From Pseudomonas lini (GTDB taxonomy: Bacteria; Pseudomonadota; Gammaproteobacteria; Pseudomonadales; Pseudomonadaceae): a stretch of 64,000 bases of DNA. Positions 18,062 through 27,295 of this stretch are shown here, piece after piece. Each line of letters starts with the position of its first letter. Position 1 is the first letter of the stretch. The notes under the pieces are model-generated. The model did not search any database. It had not been told where the DNA came from and saw only the letters and a list, made by a program, of their open reading frames with translations. Both the position numbers and the translations under genes were made by a program. The stretch spans positions 1,364,001 to 1,428,000 of the forward strand of contig NZ_OZ061318.1 of NCBI RefSeq assembly GCF_964063345.1. The letters run 5' to 3'.

Positions 18062-18962
18062 CTGGACTCGAGACACTCAGCAGCGGCGAGCCCTCGGGCA
18101 AATGCACCCGCAATGCCGCCGGGCGCGTCAAGAATCGCAGACTATCGCCCTCCAGAGGCTCACCATCAAGGTTGATATAAAGACCCTCCGAGACTTTGAT
18201 CTCGACCCATGGCAAGCGAGCTCGCACAAACATATTGTCGATCCCGAAGCCATCGGTCAGCAGGTCTCTCAAGGTACCGACCACTTCCTGTGGCGCGGGC
18301 AAAATGCTGATATCCAGCAGACCATCGTCAGCCAGCGCCTGCGGGCACAACACATGACCACCGCCAGCCTGTCGACCATTGCCAATGCCCAATGCCAGCA
18401 ATTCGCCGCGCCAGTGAAAATCCGGTCCCTGCAACTCGCCATAGGCCGCATGCAACTCACTGAAGCGCGATAAACCCGTGAAGAGATAAGCGGCGCCTCC
18501 AAGAATTTTTTTCAGATCCTCGGAGGTATTGGCCGTGACCTGACTGCCAAAACCGCCGGTGGCCATGTTCAGGAAAACCTGCCCGCCGACTTCTCCCAGA
18601 TCAATGGCTCGCGGGGCAACCTCCAGGAGGTCCAATGCCTGAGCGGGCTCCAGAGGCACACCGGCAGCGCGAGCAAAATCGTTGGCGGTGCCCAAGGGCA
18701 AAAGTACCAGACTGGCCTGCGTCGAATGCGCCGCCATGGCTTCGGCGATATCACGCAATGTGCCATCCCCACCGCCGGCAATCAGCTGCGTATAACCTGC
18801 CGTCAGCGCTTCTTCCACCAGCCGCTGCGCATCGCCGGCCTCCCAGGTCAGTCGAACAGCCAGTTCCCAGCCCTGCTGGCGCTTGCCTTCGACGGCTGCA
18901 CGAACCTCCTCATTGAGTGCCTGCTTGCCATGCAGGATCAACAGCGCCTTGCGCTCGCTCAT
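18045..18962 (-). CDS. yegS: diacylglycerol/lipid kinase, YegS type
   Basis: 305 aa from ATG 18962, preceded by GGGGAG 8-9 nt upstream; a start 8 codons earlier lacks this. The DAGK catalytic motifs are present: GGGDGTLRDIAEAM near residue 65 and LPLGTANDFARAAG near 90, with GGFGSQVTANTSEDLKK and the C-terminal beta-sandwich. The E. coli relative phosphorylates phosphatidylglycerol in vitro. It ends inside the last codons of the convergent response regulator (17-bp overlap). Confidence 0.88.
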   Translation of the reverse strand: MSERKALLILHGKQALNEEVRAAVEGKRQQGWELAVRLTWEAGDAQRLVEEALTAGYTQLIAGGGDGTLRDIAEAMAAHSTQASLVLLPLGTANDFARAAGVPLEPAQALDLLEVAPRAIDLGEVGGQVFLNMATGGFGSQVTANTSEDLKKILGGAAYLFTGLSRFSELHAAYGELQGPDFHWRGELLALGIGNGRQAGGGHVLCPQALADDGLLDISILPAPQEVVGTLRDLLTDGFGIDNMFVRARLPWVEIKVSEGLYINLDGEPLEGDSLRFLTRPAALRVHLPEGSPLLSVSSPVSRPD

Positions 18963-19197
18963 TTTGGCCACTCCCCATATCCGCAAATTCCATAGGATAT
19001 GTTGACCTCGCAGCCCCTCATAAAAGTCGCAAGGATTTTAATTATTTCCAAGGGCAGGAAACGTGAGTCCTACAGAGCGGTATTTTTTCTTACAAAACAT
19101 GAGGAATCGGCTCAATTGACCCACCCGGACAATTGGTACACCGTCGTGTCTCGGCTATCAGTCATCACCCGTTAATTTATACAGGGACGTGAAAACA
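18963..19197. other. intergenic region
   Basis: About 235 bp before the small gene pair. It carries two CAATTG hexamers separated by 12-13 bp near 19113-19136 and a low-GC stretch. No gene is supported. Confidence 0.4.
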
Positions 19198-19302
19198 ATG
19201 AATGGAACCACCTTAAGGGCCTCAAAAAGCGCACGCAACATTGGCATCGGCCACTCGAACGGTTTTAACGCAAGGAGCCAGTTACTCCATGCAAAGCCAT
19301 GA
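19198..19302 (+). CDS. possible 34-residue upstream ORF
   Basis: ATG 19198 with AGGGA about 11 nt upstream opens a frame of 34 codons (MNGTTLRASKSARNIGIG) ending in TGA inside the first codons of the next gene, a 14-bp overlap. It could be a leader ORF coupling translation of the downstream gene, or chance. There is no family match I know. Confidence 0.25.
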   Translation: MNGTTLRASKSARNIGIGHSNGFNARSQLLHAKP

Positions 19303-19597
19303 ACTCAGACTACCGGTTACTCCGGTCGCGCCGTTCGCTGAAAATTGCGCCAATCATCAGGCTGAACTCAAAAACAGTGCAAAGCCCGCCGGAGAAGTTG
19401 ATATGGAACCTCGCGTTATTGAACTGGAGACACACCTCAAGTACATCCGAAGAGACATGGATGAAGTCCGTGGTGACGTCAAATCCATTAAACACAGGCT
19501 TGCCTATTCAGCTGGCGGAACAGCCGTGATCCTGGGACTTCTGACCTGGATCGCCAACAGCCGCTTCGACCAGGTCGTGACACTTCTGGCACATTAG
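19289..19597 (+). CDS. small membrane-anchored coiled-coil protein
   Basis: 102 aa from ATG 19289 with AAGGAG 11 nt upstream; an internal ATG at 19404 with GGAG is also possible. The N-terminal 40 residues look disordered. Then a charged helix (RVIELETHLKYIRRDMDEVR, continuing GDVKSIKHRLAY) leads into one membrane helix (AGGTAVILGLLTWIAN) near the C-terminus. This layout resembles small XhlA-like proteins that are common in pseudomonads and not tied to a phage here. Function unknown. Confidence 0.6.
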   Translation: MQSHELRLPVTPVAPFAENCANHQAELKNSAKPAGEVDMEPRVIELETHLKYIRRDMDEVRGDVKSIKHRLAYSAGGTAVILGLLTWIANSRFDQVVTLLAH

Positions 19598-19659
19598 AAT
19601 GGTATGCACGCAAGCCCAATGCGATCAATCGGGCTTGCGTGGCAAAACCAGCGCCTGTA

Positions 19660-20886
19660 TCAGCTCAAGACTTCACTCAGCGGGATGAAGCTCACACAAT
19701 CACCCTCGAGCAGCGTACGGTCCTCTAGCACTTCAACTAGCCCGTCAGCCCAGGCAGCACTGCGCAGTACGCCAGAGCTCTGATTCCTGTAGATGATTGC
19801 CCGGCCATTCTCCAGACGCCCACGCAAGTACTCACGTCGGTTACCAGCTTTTGGCCAGACAAACCCTGCCGGCACCTGGAACTTCAGGGGCTCAACCTCT
19901 TTTACGCCTTGGCGGCGCAAGAGGTAGGGCCTTGCCAACAGAGCAAAAGTCACCAGGGTCGACGCCGGATTGCCGGGCAGACCAATCACAGGCACGCCGC
20001 GAAAATGCCCGAACGTCAGCGGCTTACCTGGTTTGATGGCAAGCTTCCACAGAGTCAATTCACCCTCTTCCCGCAAGGCAATGCCCAGAAAGTCGGCTTC
20101 TCCCACCGATACGCCACCGGTCGAGAGAATCAGCTCGACATCCTTTAGCTCACCAAGGCGGGCACGAGTAGTCGCTAAATCATCGGGAAGAATGCCGGCA
20201 TCGATCACCTCACAACCCAATCGCTGCAACCAGCTGCAGAGCAATACTCGATTACTGTTGTAGATCTGTCCCGGCCCAAGGGCCTGACCAGGCTCAATCA
20301 ACTCATCACCGGTAGACAAGACAGCAACACGAATTTTGCGAACCACGTCCAGCTCAGCGCATCCCAGCGATGCCGACAGCCCCTGCTCGATAGGCCCCAA
20401 ACGCGTTCCGGCGGGCAGGATCAGCTCACCAACGGTGGCTTCCTGACCTTGTGGACGGATGTTCTTTCCTGGGCTCATGGTCTCGGTGAAACGTACCCGC
20501 TCATCCGCCTGAACCTCGGCGTTCTCCTGCATCTCGACACAGTCGGCACCTGCAGGCACAGGCGCGCCGGTGAAGATTCGCGCACAGGTACCCGGCTTCA
20601 AGGGCTCCGGGGCCTGGCCTGCAAAAATCTTCTGACTGACCACCAACGGCTCTCCCGTCCAGTCGGCCAGGTGCAAGGCATAACCGTCCATGGCACTGTT
20701 GGGCCAAGGCGGCAAATCCAGTGTCGAGACCAAGTCAGTGGCCAGTACACGCCCCTGAACCTGCGCCAACGGCAAACGTTCGTGCTCATGAATCTTCGAG
20801 GCGTCGGCCATTTCCAGTAAACGCGCCAGTGCCACCTCGACAGCCATCAGACTGCCAGTCTTGCCTGGCTTACCCACGCGATTCAC
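19660..20886 (-). CDS. moeA: molybdopterin molybdenumtransferase
   Basis: 408 aa MoeA. Domains run in the usual order: N-terminal domain with LDLPPWPNSAMDGYA, domain II with IFTGAPVPAGADCVEMQE, the MoaB/Mog-like domain with LSTGDELIEPG, LSTGGVSVGEADF and GLPGNPAST, and the C-terminal beta-domain. It inserts molybdate into adenylated molybdopterin. It starts at a GTG that overlaps moaB by 17 bp; an ATG at 20847 is an alternative. Forms an operon with moaB. Confidence 0.93.
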   Translation of the reverse strand: MNRVGKPGKTGSLMAVEVALARLLEMADASKIHEHERLPLAQVQGRVLATDLVSTLDLPPWPNSAMDGYALHLADWTGEPLVVSQKIFAGQAPEPLKPGTCARIFTGAPVPAGADCVEMQENAEVQADERVRFTETMSPGKNIRPQGQEATVGELILPAGTRLGPIEQGLSASLGCAELDVVRKIRVAVLSTGDELIEPGQALGPGQIYNSNRVLLCSWLQRLGCEVIDAGILPDDLATTRARLGELKDVELILSTGGVSVGEADFLGIALREEGELTLWKLAIKPGKPLTFGHFRGVPVIGLPGNPASTLVTFALLARPYLLRRQGVKEVEPLKFQVPAGFVWPKAGNRREYLRGRLENGRAIIYRNQSSGVLRSAAWADGLVEVLEDRTLLEGDCVSFIPLSEVLS

Positions 20887-21409
20887 AGGGTGCCGCCTGT
20901 TTCAGGTGGGCCACGAAATTGCACGGACGGTGACGCGAATCCAGTTGCTCGGCGAGTATGCCGTCCCAACCGGTGCGCACCGCATTGGTCGAGCCCGGCA
21001 AACAGCACACCAACGTGCCATTGGCCAGACCGGCCAAGGCCCGGGACTGAACCGTCGAGGTGCCGATGTCCGCTACCGATATCTGCCGGAACAATTCACC
21101 AAAACCATCGACCTGCTTATCCAGCAGGCAACTCACGGCTTCGGGCGTGCTGTCACGACCGGTGAACCCGGTACCGCCGGTGATCAACACCACTTGCACG
21201 ACCTCATCGGCAATCCAGTTGGCGACTTGCGCGCGAATTTTGTAGAGATCATCTTTAAGCAGTACACGGGCCGCCAGGTTATGACCGGCAGCGCTCAAAC
21301 GGTCGACGAAGACCTGGCCTGAGGTATCGGTTTCCAGGGTACGGGTATCGCTGACAGTCAGCACCGCGATGTTGAGCGGTGCGAAAGGTACATCAGCCTT
21401 GGCTTTCAT
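20870..21409 (-). CDS. moaB: molybdopterin adenylyltransferase-like protein MoaB
   Basis: 179 aa with the MogA/MoaB fold: IAVLTVSDTRTLETDTSG at the start, LITGGTGFTGRDSTPEAV in the middle, and LPGSTNAVRTGW near the end. It is the first gene of the moaB-moeA unit and is divergent from mobA, so the three molybdenum cofactor genes are grouped as in P. aeruginosa. Confidence 0.9.
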   Translation of the reverse strand: MKAKADVPFAPLNIAVLTVSDTRTLETDTSGQVFVDRLSAAGHNLAARVLLKDDLYKIRAQVANWIADEVVQVVLITGGTGFTGRDSTPEAVSCLLDKQVDGFGELFRQISVADIGTSTVQSRALAGLANGTLVCCLPGSTNAVRTGWDGILAEQLDSRHRPCNFVAHLKQAAPCESRG

Positions 21410-21490
21410 AGGCTCGTCCAGTTGTAGGAGAAACAGCCCGGTGTTATATCACAGCGCCTCATTTTTTCGCCGCCCCCATGGAGAAGAGCG

Positions 21491-22093
21491 ATGACATCGA
21501 ATACACCTCTGGCGCCTTGCTCCATTCTGCTCCTGGCTGGCGGTCGCGGCCAACGCATGGGCGGTCAGGACAAGGGTTTGCTGGATTGGCACGGCGAGCC
21601 ACTGATCGCGCATCTGCACCGTAAGACGCGCCCGCTGAGTGATGACCTGATCATCTCCTGCAACAGAAACCTGGAAAAATATGCGCCTTATGCGGATCAG
21701 TTGGTCCATGACGACGAAGGCGACTTTCCGGGGCCGTTGGCGGGTATTCGCGCAGGCCTGAAGGCCGCCCGTCACGCCTACTTGCTCGTGCTGCCCTGCG
21801 ATGTGCCACGCATCGATGCCGCGCTGCTCCAGAGCATGCGTGAAACCGCCGGGCAGCATCCGGACAAACCGCTGATGCTGCGCCATGGCGAACATTGGGA
21901 ACCCTTGCTGTGCATGATTCCCGTCGCCCTTTCCGCAGCTTTCGAGACCGCCTGGAACGAAGGCGAGCGCAGCCCGGGTCGCCTTATGCGCAAGCTAGGC
22001 GCCACAGCCCTGCAATGCCCGGACAACGACCCTCGCCTGGCCAATCTCAATACGCCGGAACTGTTAAGCACACATCACACTGTGTCAGACTGA
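21491..22093 (+). CDS. mobA: molybdenum cofactor guanylyltransferase
   Basis: 200 aa, starting 7 nt after GGAGAAG. The nucleotide-binding loop [19 protein letters not shown] is at residues 13-31, and the metal-binding DVPRID near 95. It joins GMP to molybdopterin to form bis-MGD used by DMSO reductase-family enzymes such as nitrate reductase and formate dehydrogenase. Confidence 0.93.
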   Translation: MTSNTPLAPCSILLLAGGRGQRMGGQDKGLLDWHGEPLIAHLHRKTRPLSDDLIISCNRNLEKYAPYADQLVHDDEGDFPGPLAGIRAGLKAARHAYLLVLPCDVPRIDAALLQSMRETAGQHPDKPLMLRHGEHWEPLLCMIPVALSAAFETAWNEGERSPGRLMRKLGATALQCPDNDPRLANLNTPELLSTHHTVSD

Positions 22094-22169
22094 CACGCGA
22101 AGGAACTTGCGCGCGTTGTATACGTCTCAAGCTCAGCAACCAAAAGAATTCCCATTCGGAGACACACTC

Positions 22170-22391
22170 ATGACTCAACGGACCCTCGCCACTTTCATGC
22201 TCGCACTGGGCCTTGCGACCCTCGCCGGTTGCGCATCGCCTACAGTGATCACCTTGAATGACGGTCGAGAAATCCAGGCCGTCGACGCGCCTAAGTACGA
22301 TGAAGAATCGGGCTTTTACGAATTCGAACAACTGGATGGCAAGCACACCCGCGTCAACAAAGATCAGGTCCGTACCGTTAAAGATCTGTAA
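22170..22391 (+). CDS. YgdI/YgdR-family lipoprotein
   Basis: 73 aa from ATG 22170. A lipoprotein signal ends in LATLAGC with lipidated Cys21, followed by the YgdI/YgdR SH3-like fold (VITLNDGREIQAVDAPKYDEE) found in many small enterobacterial and pseudomonad lipoproteins. It is anchored to a membrane in the envelope; function unknown. A strong terminator follows 25 bp after the stop. Confidence 0.85.
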   Translation: MTQRTLATFMLALGLATLAGCASPTVITLNDGREIQAVDAPKYDEESGFYEFEQLDGKHTRVNKDQVRTVKDL

Positions 22392-22416
22392 TCTTTACGG
22401 CGACAACCAGATACAG

Positions 22417-22446
22417 AAAAGCCCGCTTTCAAAGCGGGCTTTTTCG
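22417..22446. terminator. bidirectional Rho-independent terminator
   Basis: AAAAGCCCGCTTT and its exact complement AAAGCGGGCTTTT around a single C, with A and T runs on both sides. It serves the lipoprotein gene (+) and the convergent pseudouridine synthase (-). Confidence 0.9.
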
Positions 22447-22480
22447 TGAGTGAAGAAAAGCAGAGTCGTTAGCCCTGTGA

Positions 22481-23371
22481 TCACCACTGCAAGGTGATAG
22501 TGCTTTCGAATTCTCTTTCCTGCCCCGTGACCGGATCGACAAATCGCAGACCCTGGGCCAACAGCTTCAAGGGGTTGGCATAGTCATCTTCTACGTCCTT
22601 GAGCACCTGCGGATAGAACGGATCATTGCAGATGCTGGCCCCCAAGGCTGTCATGTGAACTCGCAACTGATGTTTCTTGCCCGTCACCGGGTACAGCGCA
22701 TAACGCCAGAGTTCACCGTTTTTTTCCCGGACCTCGACAGCCGTCTCGGTATTGCTGACGCCCGGACCTTCCTGCATGCGAAAAAACGGCTCGCCATCTA
22801 TAAGTCGACTTTTATGGACCAGCGGGAAGGAGTGCTCAGGCAATGCCCGGGCAATTGCTTCGTAGCGCTTTTCGATCTGGCGTGTAGGAAACAATGACTG
22901 ATAGGCCGACCGACTCTGAGGATTGGCTGAAAACAACACCAACCCGGCTGTATGCCGATCAATGCGATGCAACGGCACCAGGTGCGGGTTATCCAGGCGA
23001 CGGATCAGCCGCCGCAGCAACGTCTGCTCCACGTATTCGCCCGCCGGAGTCACAGGCAGAAAGTGCGGTTTGTCTGCCACCACCAGATGCTCGTCGGCAT
23101 AGAGGATCGACTCTACTACCGGGATCGGTTTTTCGTCCGGTACTTCACGGAAATAATGAATCCGCAGACCTTCCTTGTAAGGCAGGTCCAGGGCGATCGG
23201 CAGGCCTTGCCCATCGAGGACACGACCGCGAGCAATTCTGTCCAGCCATTGTTCACGACCGATGGCACTGAAGTGTTCGCACAGGCAATCGAGTACGGTC
23301 TGCCACGGCCCCGGCGGCAGGTAGAGCGTACTGGCCTGGTTATGTGCAGCAGAAAAAGATGAAATGGACAT
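22481..23371 (-). CDS. RluA-family pseudouridine synthase
   Basis: 296 aa from ATG 23371. The RluA catalytic motif is HRIDRHTAGLVLFS, with the catalytic Asp in the R-I-D segment, followed by QIEKRYEAIARALPE and the C-terminal PVTGKKHQLRVHM motif. It has a short N-terminal piece in place of a clear S4 domain. Members convert uridine to pseudouridine in rRNA or tRNA; the target of this branch is not evident. A TTG seven codons earlier is a weaker start. Confidence 0.87.
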   Translation of the reverse strand: MSISSFSAAHNQASTLYLPPGPWQTVLDCLCEHFSAIGREQWLDRIARGRVLDGQGLPIALDLPYKEGLRIHYFREVPDEKPIPVVESILYADEHLVVADKPHFLPVTPAGEYVEQTLLRRLIRRLDNPHLVPLHRIDRHTAGLVLFSANPQSRSAYQSLFPTRQIEKRYEAIARALPEHSFPLVHKSRLIDGEPFFRMQEGPGVSNTETAVEVREKNGELWRYALYPVTGKKHQLRVHMTALGASICNDPFYPQVLKDVEDDYANPLKLLAQGLRFVDPVTGQEREFESTITLQW

Positions 23372-23443
23372 ACGAAAAGCTCTAACCCTCAATGCAGGGC
23401 GGCATTATCCAACAGTGGCCGGAACGAACCTAGAAGAGAATCC

Positions 23444-23764
23444 TCAGGCCGGTATCGACTGTGTGCGAGCGGCCGCTTCGGTGAACTCCTTGAGCCAGCG
23501 CAGCACATCGACCGCTTCCCAGCGACCCGGATCATAAAGCGCATACAACAAACCCTGATAGCCCACGACATCCAGCTGCCGGTGATAGCCCGCACGCTGG
23601 AACAAGGCTTCGATTTCGGCGAAACAGGTATTGAAATGCAATTTGTTGAAGGGCGTTTTCCCCTCCGTGACCAGGCCATCCAAACGCAGTTCGAGGACGG
23701 CCTCGCGCACCACGTCCACCGACATCCGGTTCACGCTGTTCTTCAATTGCTCGACATTGACCAA
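23444..23764 (-). CDS. conserved small protein with a LexA box upstream
   Basis: 106 aa from a TTG start (VNVEQLKNSVNRMSVDVVRE), with GAGGG 7-8 nt upstream; no ATG fits this frame. I do not know a named family. The chain is largely helical, with a conserved-looking centre GKTPFNKLHFNTCFAEIEAL and GYQGLLYALYDPGRWEAVDV. A perfect LexA-type palindrome lies 74-91 bp before the start on the same transcription unit, which suggests damage induction. It is downstream of the glutaredoxin-like gene on the same strand but separated by 163 bp. Confidence 0.7.
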   Translation of the reverse strand: MVNVEQLKNSVNRMSVDVVREAVLELRLDGLVTEGKTPFNKLHFNTCFAEIEALFQRAGYHRQLDVVGYQGLLYALYDPGRWEAVDVLRWLKEFTEAAARTQSIPA

Positions 23765-23837
23765 GGTTCATCCCTCTGACGTCCGGGATCGGCTGCCAAA
23801 CCCGAAACAGGGAAAAGCATGGCAGGCAATCCGAATA

Positions 23838-23855
23838 ACTGTATGCGCATACAGT
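23838..23855. promoter_or_regulatory. LexA (SOS) box
   Basis: ACTGTATGCGCATACAGT is a perfect 18-bp palindrome that fits CTGT-N8-ACAG. It is flanked by direct repeats TCCGAATAAC at 23830-23839 and 23857-23866. The only gene that starts downstream of it in either direction nearby is the minus-strand gene beginning at 23764. Confidence 0.75.
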
Positions 23856-23927
23856 ATCCGAATAACATCGGTTAAGCCAAGGTATCAATCATAAAGTTCG
23901 ACACACGGGAACACCGTCGCCGTCCCC

Positions 23928-24179
23928 CTACCGCAGGAACGCCACCACTTCATCGGCACCGAACGGCCAGCCCAGCTCAGCGCCGGTATCGACCCGTCGC
24001 AAAACTGGAATACGCAGACTGTAAGCTTCGAACCACGTTTCGTCGTCAGCGATATCCACCAGCTCCACCAACAGACCACGCTCGACAAATTCCATCAGCA
24101 TGGCTTCGGCGAGTTCACAAAGATGGCAACCAACGGTGCCGAACAGCTGACATTCAGGAGGCATGACGACAAGATCCAT
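23928..24179 (-). CDS. glutaredoxin-like thiol protein
   Basis: 83 aa glutaredoxin-like domain (DUF836 type). The CxxC is in GTVGCHLCELAEAML, residues 18-21, followed by LVELVDIADDETWFEAYSL and the cis-Pro RIPVLRR. It has the length of a single thioredoxin-fold domain and no signal peptide, so it acts in the cytoplasm. Substrate unknown. Confidence 0.85.
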   Translation of the reverse strand: MDLVVMPPECQLFGTVGCHLCELAEAMLMEFVERGLLVELVDIADDETWFEAYSLRIPVLRRVDTGAELGWPFGADEVVAFLR

Positions 24180-24372
24180 CGAAGTAAGCGCTCATTCTAG
24201 GCCCGCTATCAAAAGCCGTCGAGCCGATGCCCAATCTGTCTGAGCAATGGCCGATTTCAAGAGATTTCGGCAAACTCCTGATGCAAATCATTCGCCTCAA
24301 CCGGCACTTGCGCGATGCTCGCGTCTTTTTTACTTCTACGCTTGAGTAGCCTGAACTTCACCGGAGTTTTTT

Positions 24373-26085
24373 GTGTTCGCCAATCTGTTAATCATCTTCA
24401 CCTCCTCTCTGGTGGTGATTGCACTGTTCCAGCGCCTGCGCTTGCCACCGGTGTTGGGCTACCTGTGCGTAGGGCTGATGATCGGGCCGACCGCGTTCAA
24501 CTGGGTGAATGAAAGCGAAGAGTTGCCCGACCTTGCCGAGTTGGGCGTGGTGTTCTTGCTATTTTCTCTCGGACTTGAATTTTCTCTGTCGAAAATGCTC
24601 GCACTGCGCCAGGTGGTATTTGGCCTGGGCAGCCTGCAGGTGCTGGGTTCCGGGATGGTGCTGGGGGGGCTGCTGATGCTGTTCGGCATGCCGACCACGC
24701 CTGCACTGTTACTTGGTGCCGGTTTGGCGCTGTCGTCCACCGCCATTGTCAGCAAAGAGTTGAGCAGCCTCGGTGAACTTTTCAGCCGCCACGGCCAGAA
24801 TGCCATCGCCGTGCTGTTGTTTCAGGACGTGGTCGCGGTGTTGCTACTGACCCTGGTGCCGGTGTTCGCCGGCAGCAGCGACCAGGCTTGGTATTGGGCG
24901 CTGCCATTGACGCTGGGCAAGACCATAGTACTGTTCGTTGGTCTGCTGTTGGTCAGTCGCTGGTTTCTGCCACGGCTGTTCCATGAAGTCGCCGCGTCCC
25001 GGTCCGCGGAACTGTTCGTGCTGTTGGCGCTGGTGATCGTTTTGCTGACGGCCTGGCTGACTCACCTGCTCGGCCTCTCCCCGGCCCTGGGCGCCTTTCT
25101 CGCCGGCATGCTGCTGGGGGAAAGCCACTACCGACATCAGATCGAGGCGGACATCCGTCCGTTCCGCGACATTCTGCTCGGGGTGTTCTTCGTCAGCATC
25201 GGCATGCTGATCGACTTGCGGTTGTTTGCCAGCCACGGCCTGCTGATTCTTGGCCTGACGCTGGGGTTGCTGCTGATCAAAGGCACCGTGGTCGCGCTGC
25301 TGGTCAAATGGCGCGGCAGCGATGTCGAAACCGCCTGGCGCAGCGGCCTGGCATTGGCTCAAGGGGGCGAATTCTGCTTTGCCCTGATGACGCAGATGCA
25401 GCAGAACAAACTGATGCCCGCCGACTTCGGTGGCCTGCTGCTGGCCGCCACGTTCTGCTCGATGCTGGTGACGCCTTTACTGCTGCGTGCCGCGCCCCAC
25501 ATCGCCACACGTCTGCACCACAAGCCCAACGAAGAAGCCGAACTCGAAGAAATCAGCGCGCTCAATGCAGGCTTGCACAATCACGTAGTGATCTGTGGCT
25601 ACGGCCGTGTAGGCCAGTCCATCGGGCGCGTCCTGCGTAATATAGATCAACCTTACATTGCGCTGGATACCGACCCGGTGCGGGTTCAGGAGGCAGCCGT
25701 CAATGAAAGCTGTGTTCATTACGGCGACTCACGTCGCGGCGAGCTGCTGGTCGCGATAGGGCTGGAACGCGCCAGGCTGCTGGTGGTCGCCGTGGACAAG
25801 ACGGACATCGCACTGTTGATACTCAAGGAAGCACGCCGGTTCAACCCGAGCGTGTCGATCCTGGTGCGCACACGGGACGACAGTCAGTTGGCCGAGTTAA
25901 AGGCCGCTGGCGCCAGCGAAGTCGTACCCGAGTTGCTGGAGTCCAGCCTGATGCTCGCCTCCCACGCGCTGATCATGCTGGGCATACCCGGCCGGCAGGT
26001 ACGAGACCGGGTCGACCAGATACGGCGTGACCGCTATCGCCTGCTGCACGGTTTTTACCCTGGCGCTGACGATGAGGAACAGTAA
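24373..26085 (+). CDS. Kef-type cation:proton antiporter with RCK domain
   Basis: 570 aa from a GTG with GGAG 8-9 nt upstream. About 12 membrane helices make up residues 1-380 (CPA2 antiporter; LGVVFLLFSLGLEFSLSK, FLAGMLLGESHYRHQIEADI). Residues 405-530 form a TrkA-N/RCK nucleotide-binding domain with GYGRVGQSIGRVL. The C-terminal helix (RDRVDQIRRDRYRLLHGFYP) resembles KefB/YbaL. It exports K+ or another monovalent cation in exchange for protons. No KefF/KefG ancillary reductase gene lies beside it, and glutathione gating cannot be judged. Confidence 0.9.
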   Translation: MFANLLIIFTSSLVVIALFQRLRLPPVLGYLCVGLMIGPTAFNWVNESEELPDLAELGVVFLLFSLGLEFSLSKMLALRQVVFGLGSLQVLGSGMVLGGLLMLFGMPTTPALLLGAGLALSSTAIVSKELSSLGELFSRHGQNAIAVLLFQDVVAVLLLTLVPVFAGSSDQAWYWALPLTLGKTIVLFVGLLLVSRWFLPRLFHEVAASRSAELFVLLALVIVLLTAWLTHLLGLSPALGAFLAGMLLGESHYRHQIEADIRPFRDILLGVFFVSIGMLIDLRLFASHGLLILGLTLGLLLIKGTVVALLVKWRGSDVETAWRSGLALAQGGEFCFALMTQMQQNKLMPADFGGLLLAATFCSMLVTPLLLRAAPHIATRLHHKPNEEAELEEISALNAGLHNHVVICGYGRVGQSIGRVLRNIDQPYIALDTDPVRVQEAAVNESCVHYGDSRRGELLVAIGLERARLLVVAVDKTDIALLILKEARRFNPSVSILVRTRDDSQLAELKAAGASEVVPELLESSLMLASHALIMLGIPGRQVRDRVDQIRRDRYRLLHGFYPGADDEEQ

Positions 26086-26086
26086 T

Positions 26087-27295
26087 TCAATCCTGACTTA
26101 CGGCACCGATCTTGTGCACCGACAAGTCCGCGCCGTAATACTCCTCTTCCTGGCTCAGGCGCAGACCATGGAACGCCTTGATCGCGCCATACACCACAAA
26201 ACCGCCGGCCAGCGCCACAATCACCCCCAGAGAAGTGCCGATCAACTGACTGATCAGGCTCACGCCCCCCAAACCACCCAAGGCGGTTTGACCAAAAATG
26301 CCACAAGCGATCCCGCCCCAAACGCCACACAGTCCATGCAGAGGCCAGACGCCCAGCACATCATCGATGCGCCATTTGCCTTGAGCCGCAGTAAAGCACC
26401 AGACAAACAGTGCCCCGGCGACGGCACCAGTCACCAACGCGCCCACCGGGTGCATCAGATCCGATCCGGCACAGATCGCCACCAACCCGGCCAATGGGCC
26501 GTTATGCAGGAAGCCCGGGTCATTGCGTCCGACGATCAACGCCGCCACGGTGCCGCCGACCATGGCCATCAGCGAGTTCACTGCCACCAACCCGCTGACC
26601 CCTTGCAGGGTCTGAGCGCTCATCACGTTGAAGCCGAACCAGCCGACGATCAAAATCCACGAACCCAACGCGAGAAAGGGAATGCTCGACGGTGCGAATG
26701 CCACGAGTCGCCCATCGCGATAACGACCTTGCCTTGGGCCGAGCAACAATACCGCCGCGAGTGCCAGCCAGCCGCCCATGGCGTGAACCACCACAGAGCC
26801 TGCAAAGTCATGGAAGCTGGCGCCAAAGCGTTCCAGCAACCAGGCTTGCAGACCAAAGTTGCCATTCCAGATCATGCCTTCGAAGAAGGGATAGATGAAC
26901 GCCACGATCAGCGCCGTCGCGCACAGCTGCGGGGCGAACCGGGCACGCTCGGCGATGCCTCCGGAAATGATTGCCGGTATTGCCGCAGCAAAGGTCAGCA
27001 GAAAGAAAAACTTCACCAGCCCATAGCCATGGTCGGCAGTAATCACCGCCGCCGGCTGCATGAAAGTGACCCCGTAAGAAATCCAATAGCCTATAAAGAA
27101 GTAGGCCAGGGTCGAAATGGCGAAGTCGCTGAGGATCTTCGACAAGGCATTGACCTGGTTCTTTTGTCGAACCGTGCCCACCTCGAGAAAGGCGAAACCG
27201 GCGTGCATGGCCAGGACCATGACCGCACCGATAAGGATGAACAATGTGTTGGAGCTATGGACCAGACTGTCCACAGCACTTTGCAGATTTTCCAT
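26087..27295 (-). CDS. ammonium transporter, Amt family
   Basis: 402 aa from ATG 27295; the frame is open 26 codons further but that part has no family match. Eleven membrane helices, with Amt signatures FAGSVVVHAMGGWLALAA and the two pore histidines region in MHPVGALVTGAVAG, and DVLGVWPLHGLCGVWGGIACG. It carries NH4+/NH3 across the inner membrane. No glnK lies next to it, so this is not the glnK-amtB locus; it is a second, short Amt starting MENLQSAVDSLVHSSN. It ends one base from the convergent antiporter stop. Confidence 0.9.
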   Translation of the reverse strand: MENLQSAVDSLVHSSNTLFILIGAVMVLAMHAGFAFLEVGTVRQKNQVNALSKILSDFAISTLAYFFIGYWISYGVTFMQPAAVITADHGYGLVKFFFLLTFAAAIPAIISGGIAERARFAPQLCATALIVAFIYPFFEGMIWNGNFGLQAWLLERFGASFHDFAGSVVVHAMGGWLALAAVLLLGPRQGRYRDGRLVAFAPSSIPFLALGSWILIVGWFGFNVMSAQTLQGVSGLVAVNSLMAMVGGTVAALIVGRNDPGFLHNGPLAGLVAICAGSDLMHPVGALVTGAVAGALFVWCFTAAQGKWRIDDVLGVWPLHGLCGVWGGIACGIFGQTALGGLGGVSLISQLIGTSLGVIVALAGGFVVYGAIKAFHGLRLSQEEEYYGADLSVHKIGAVSQD

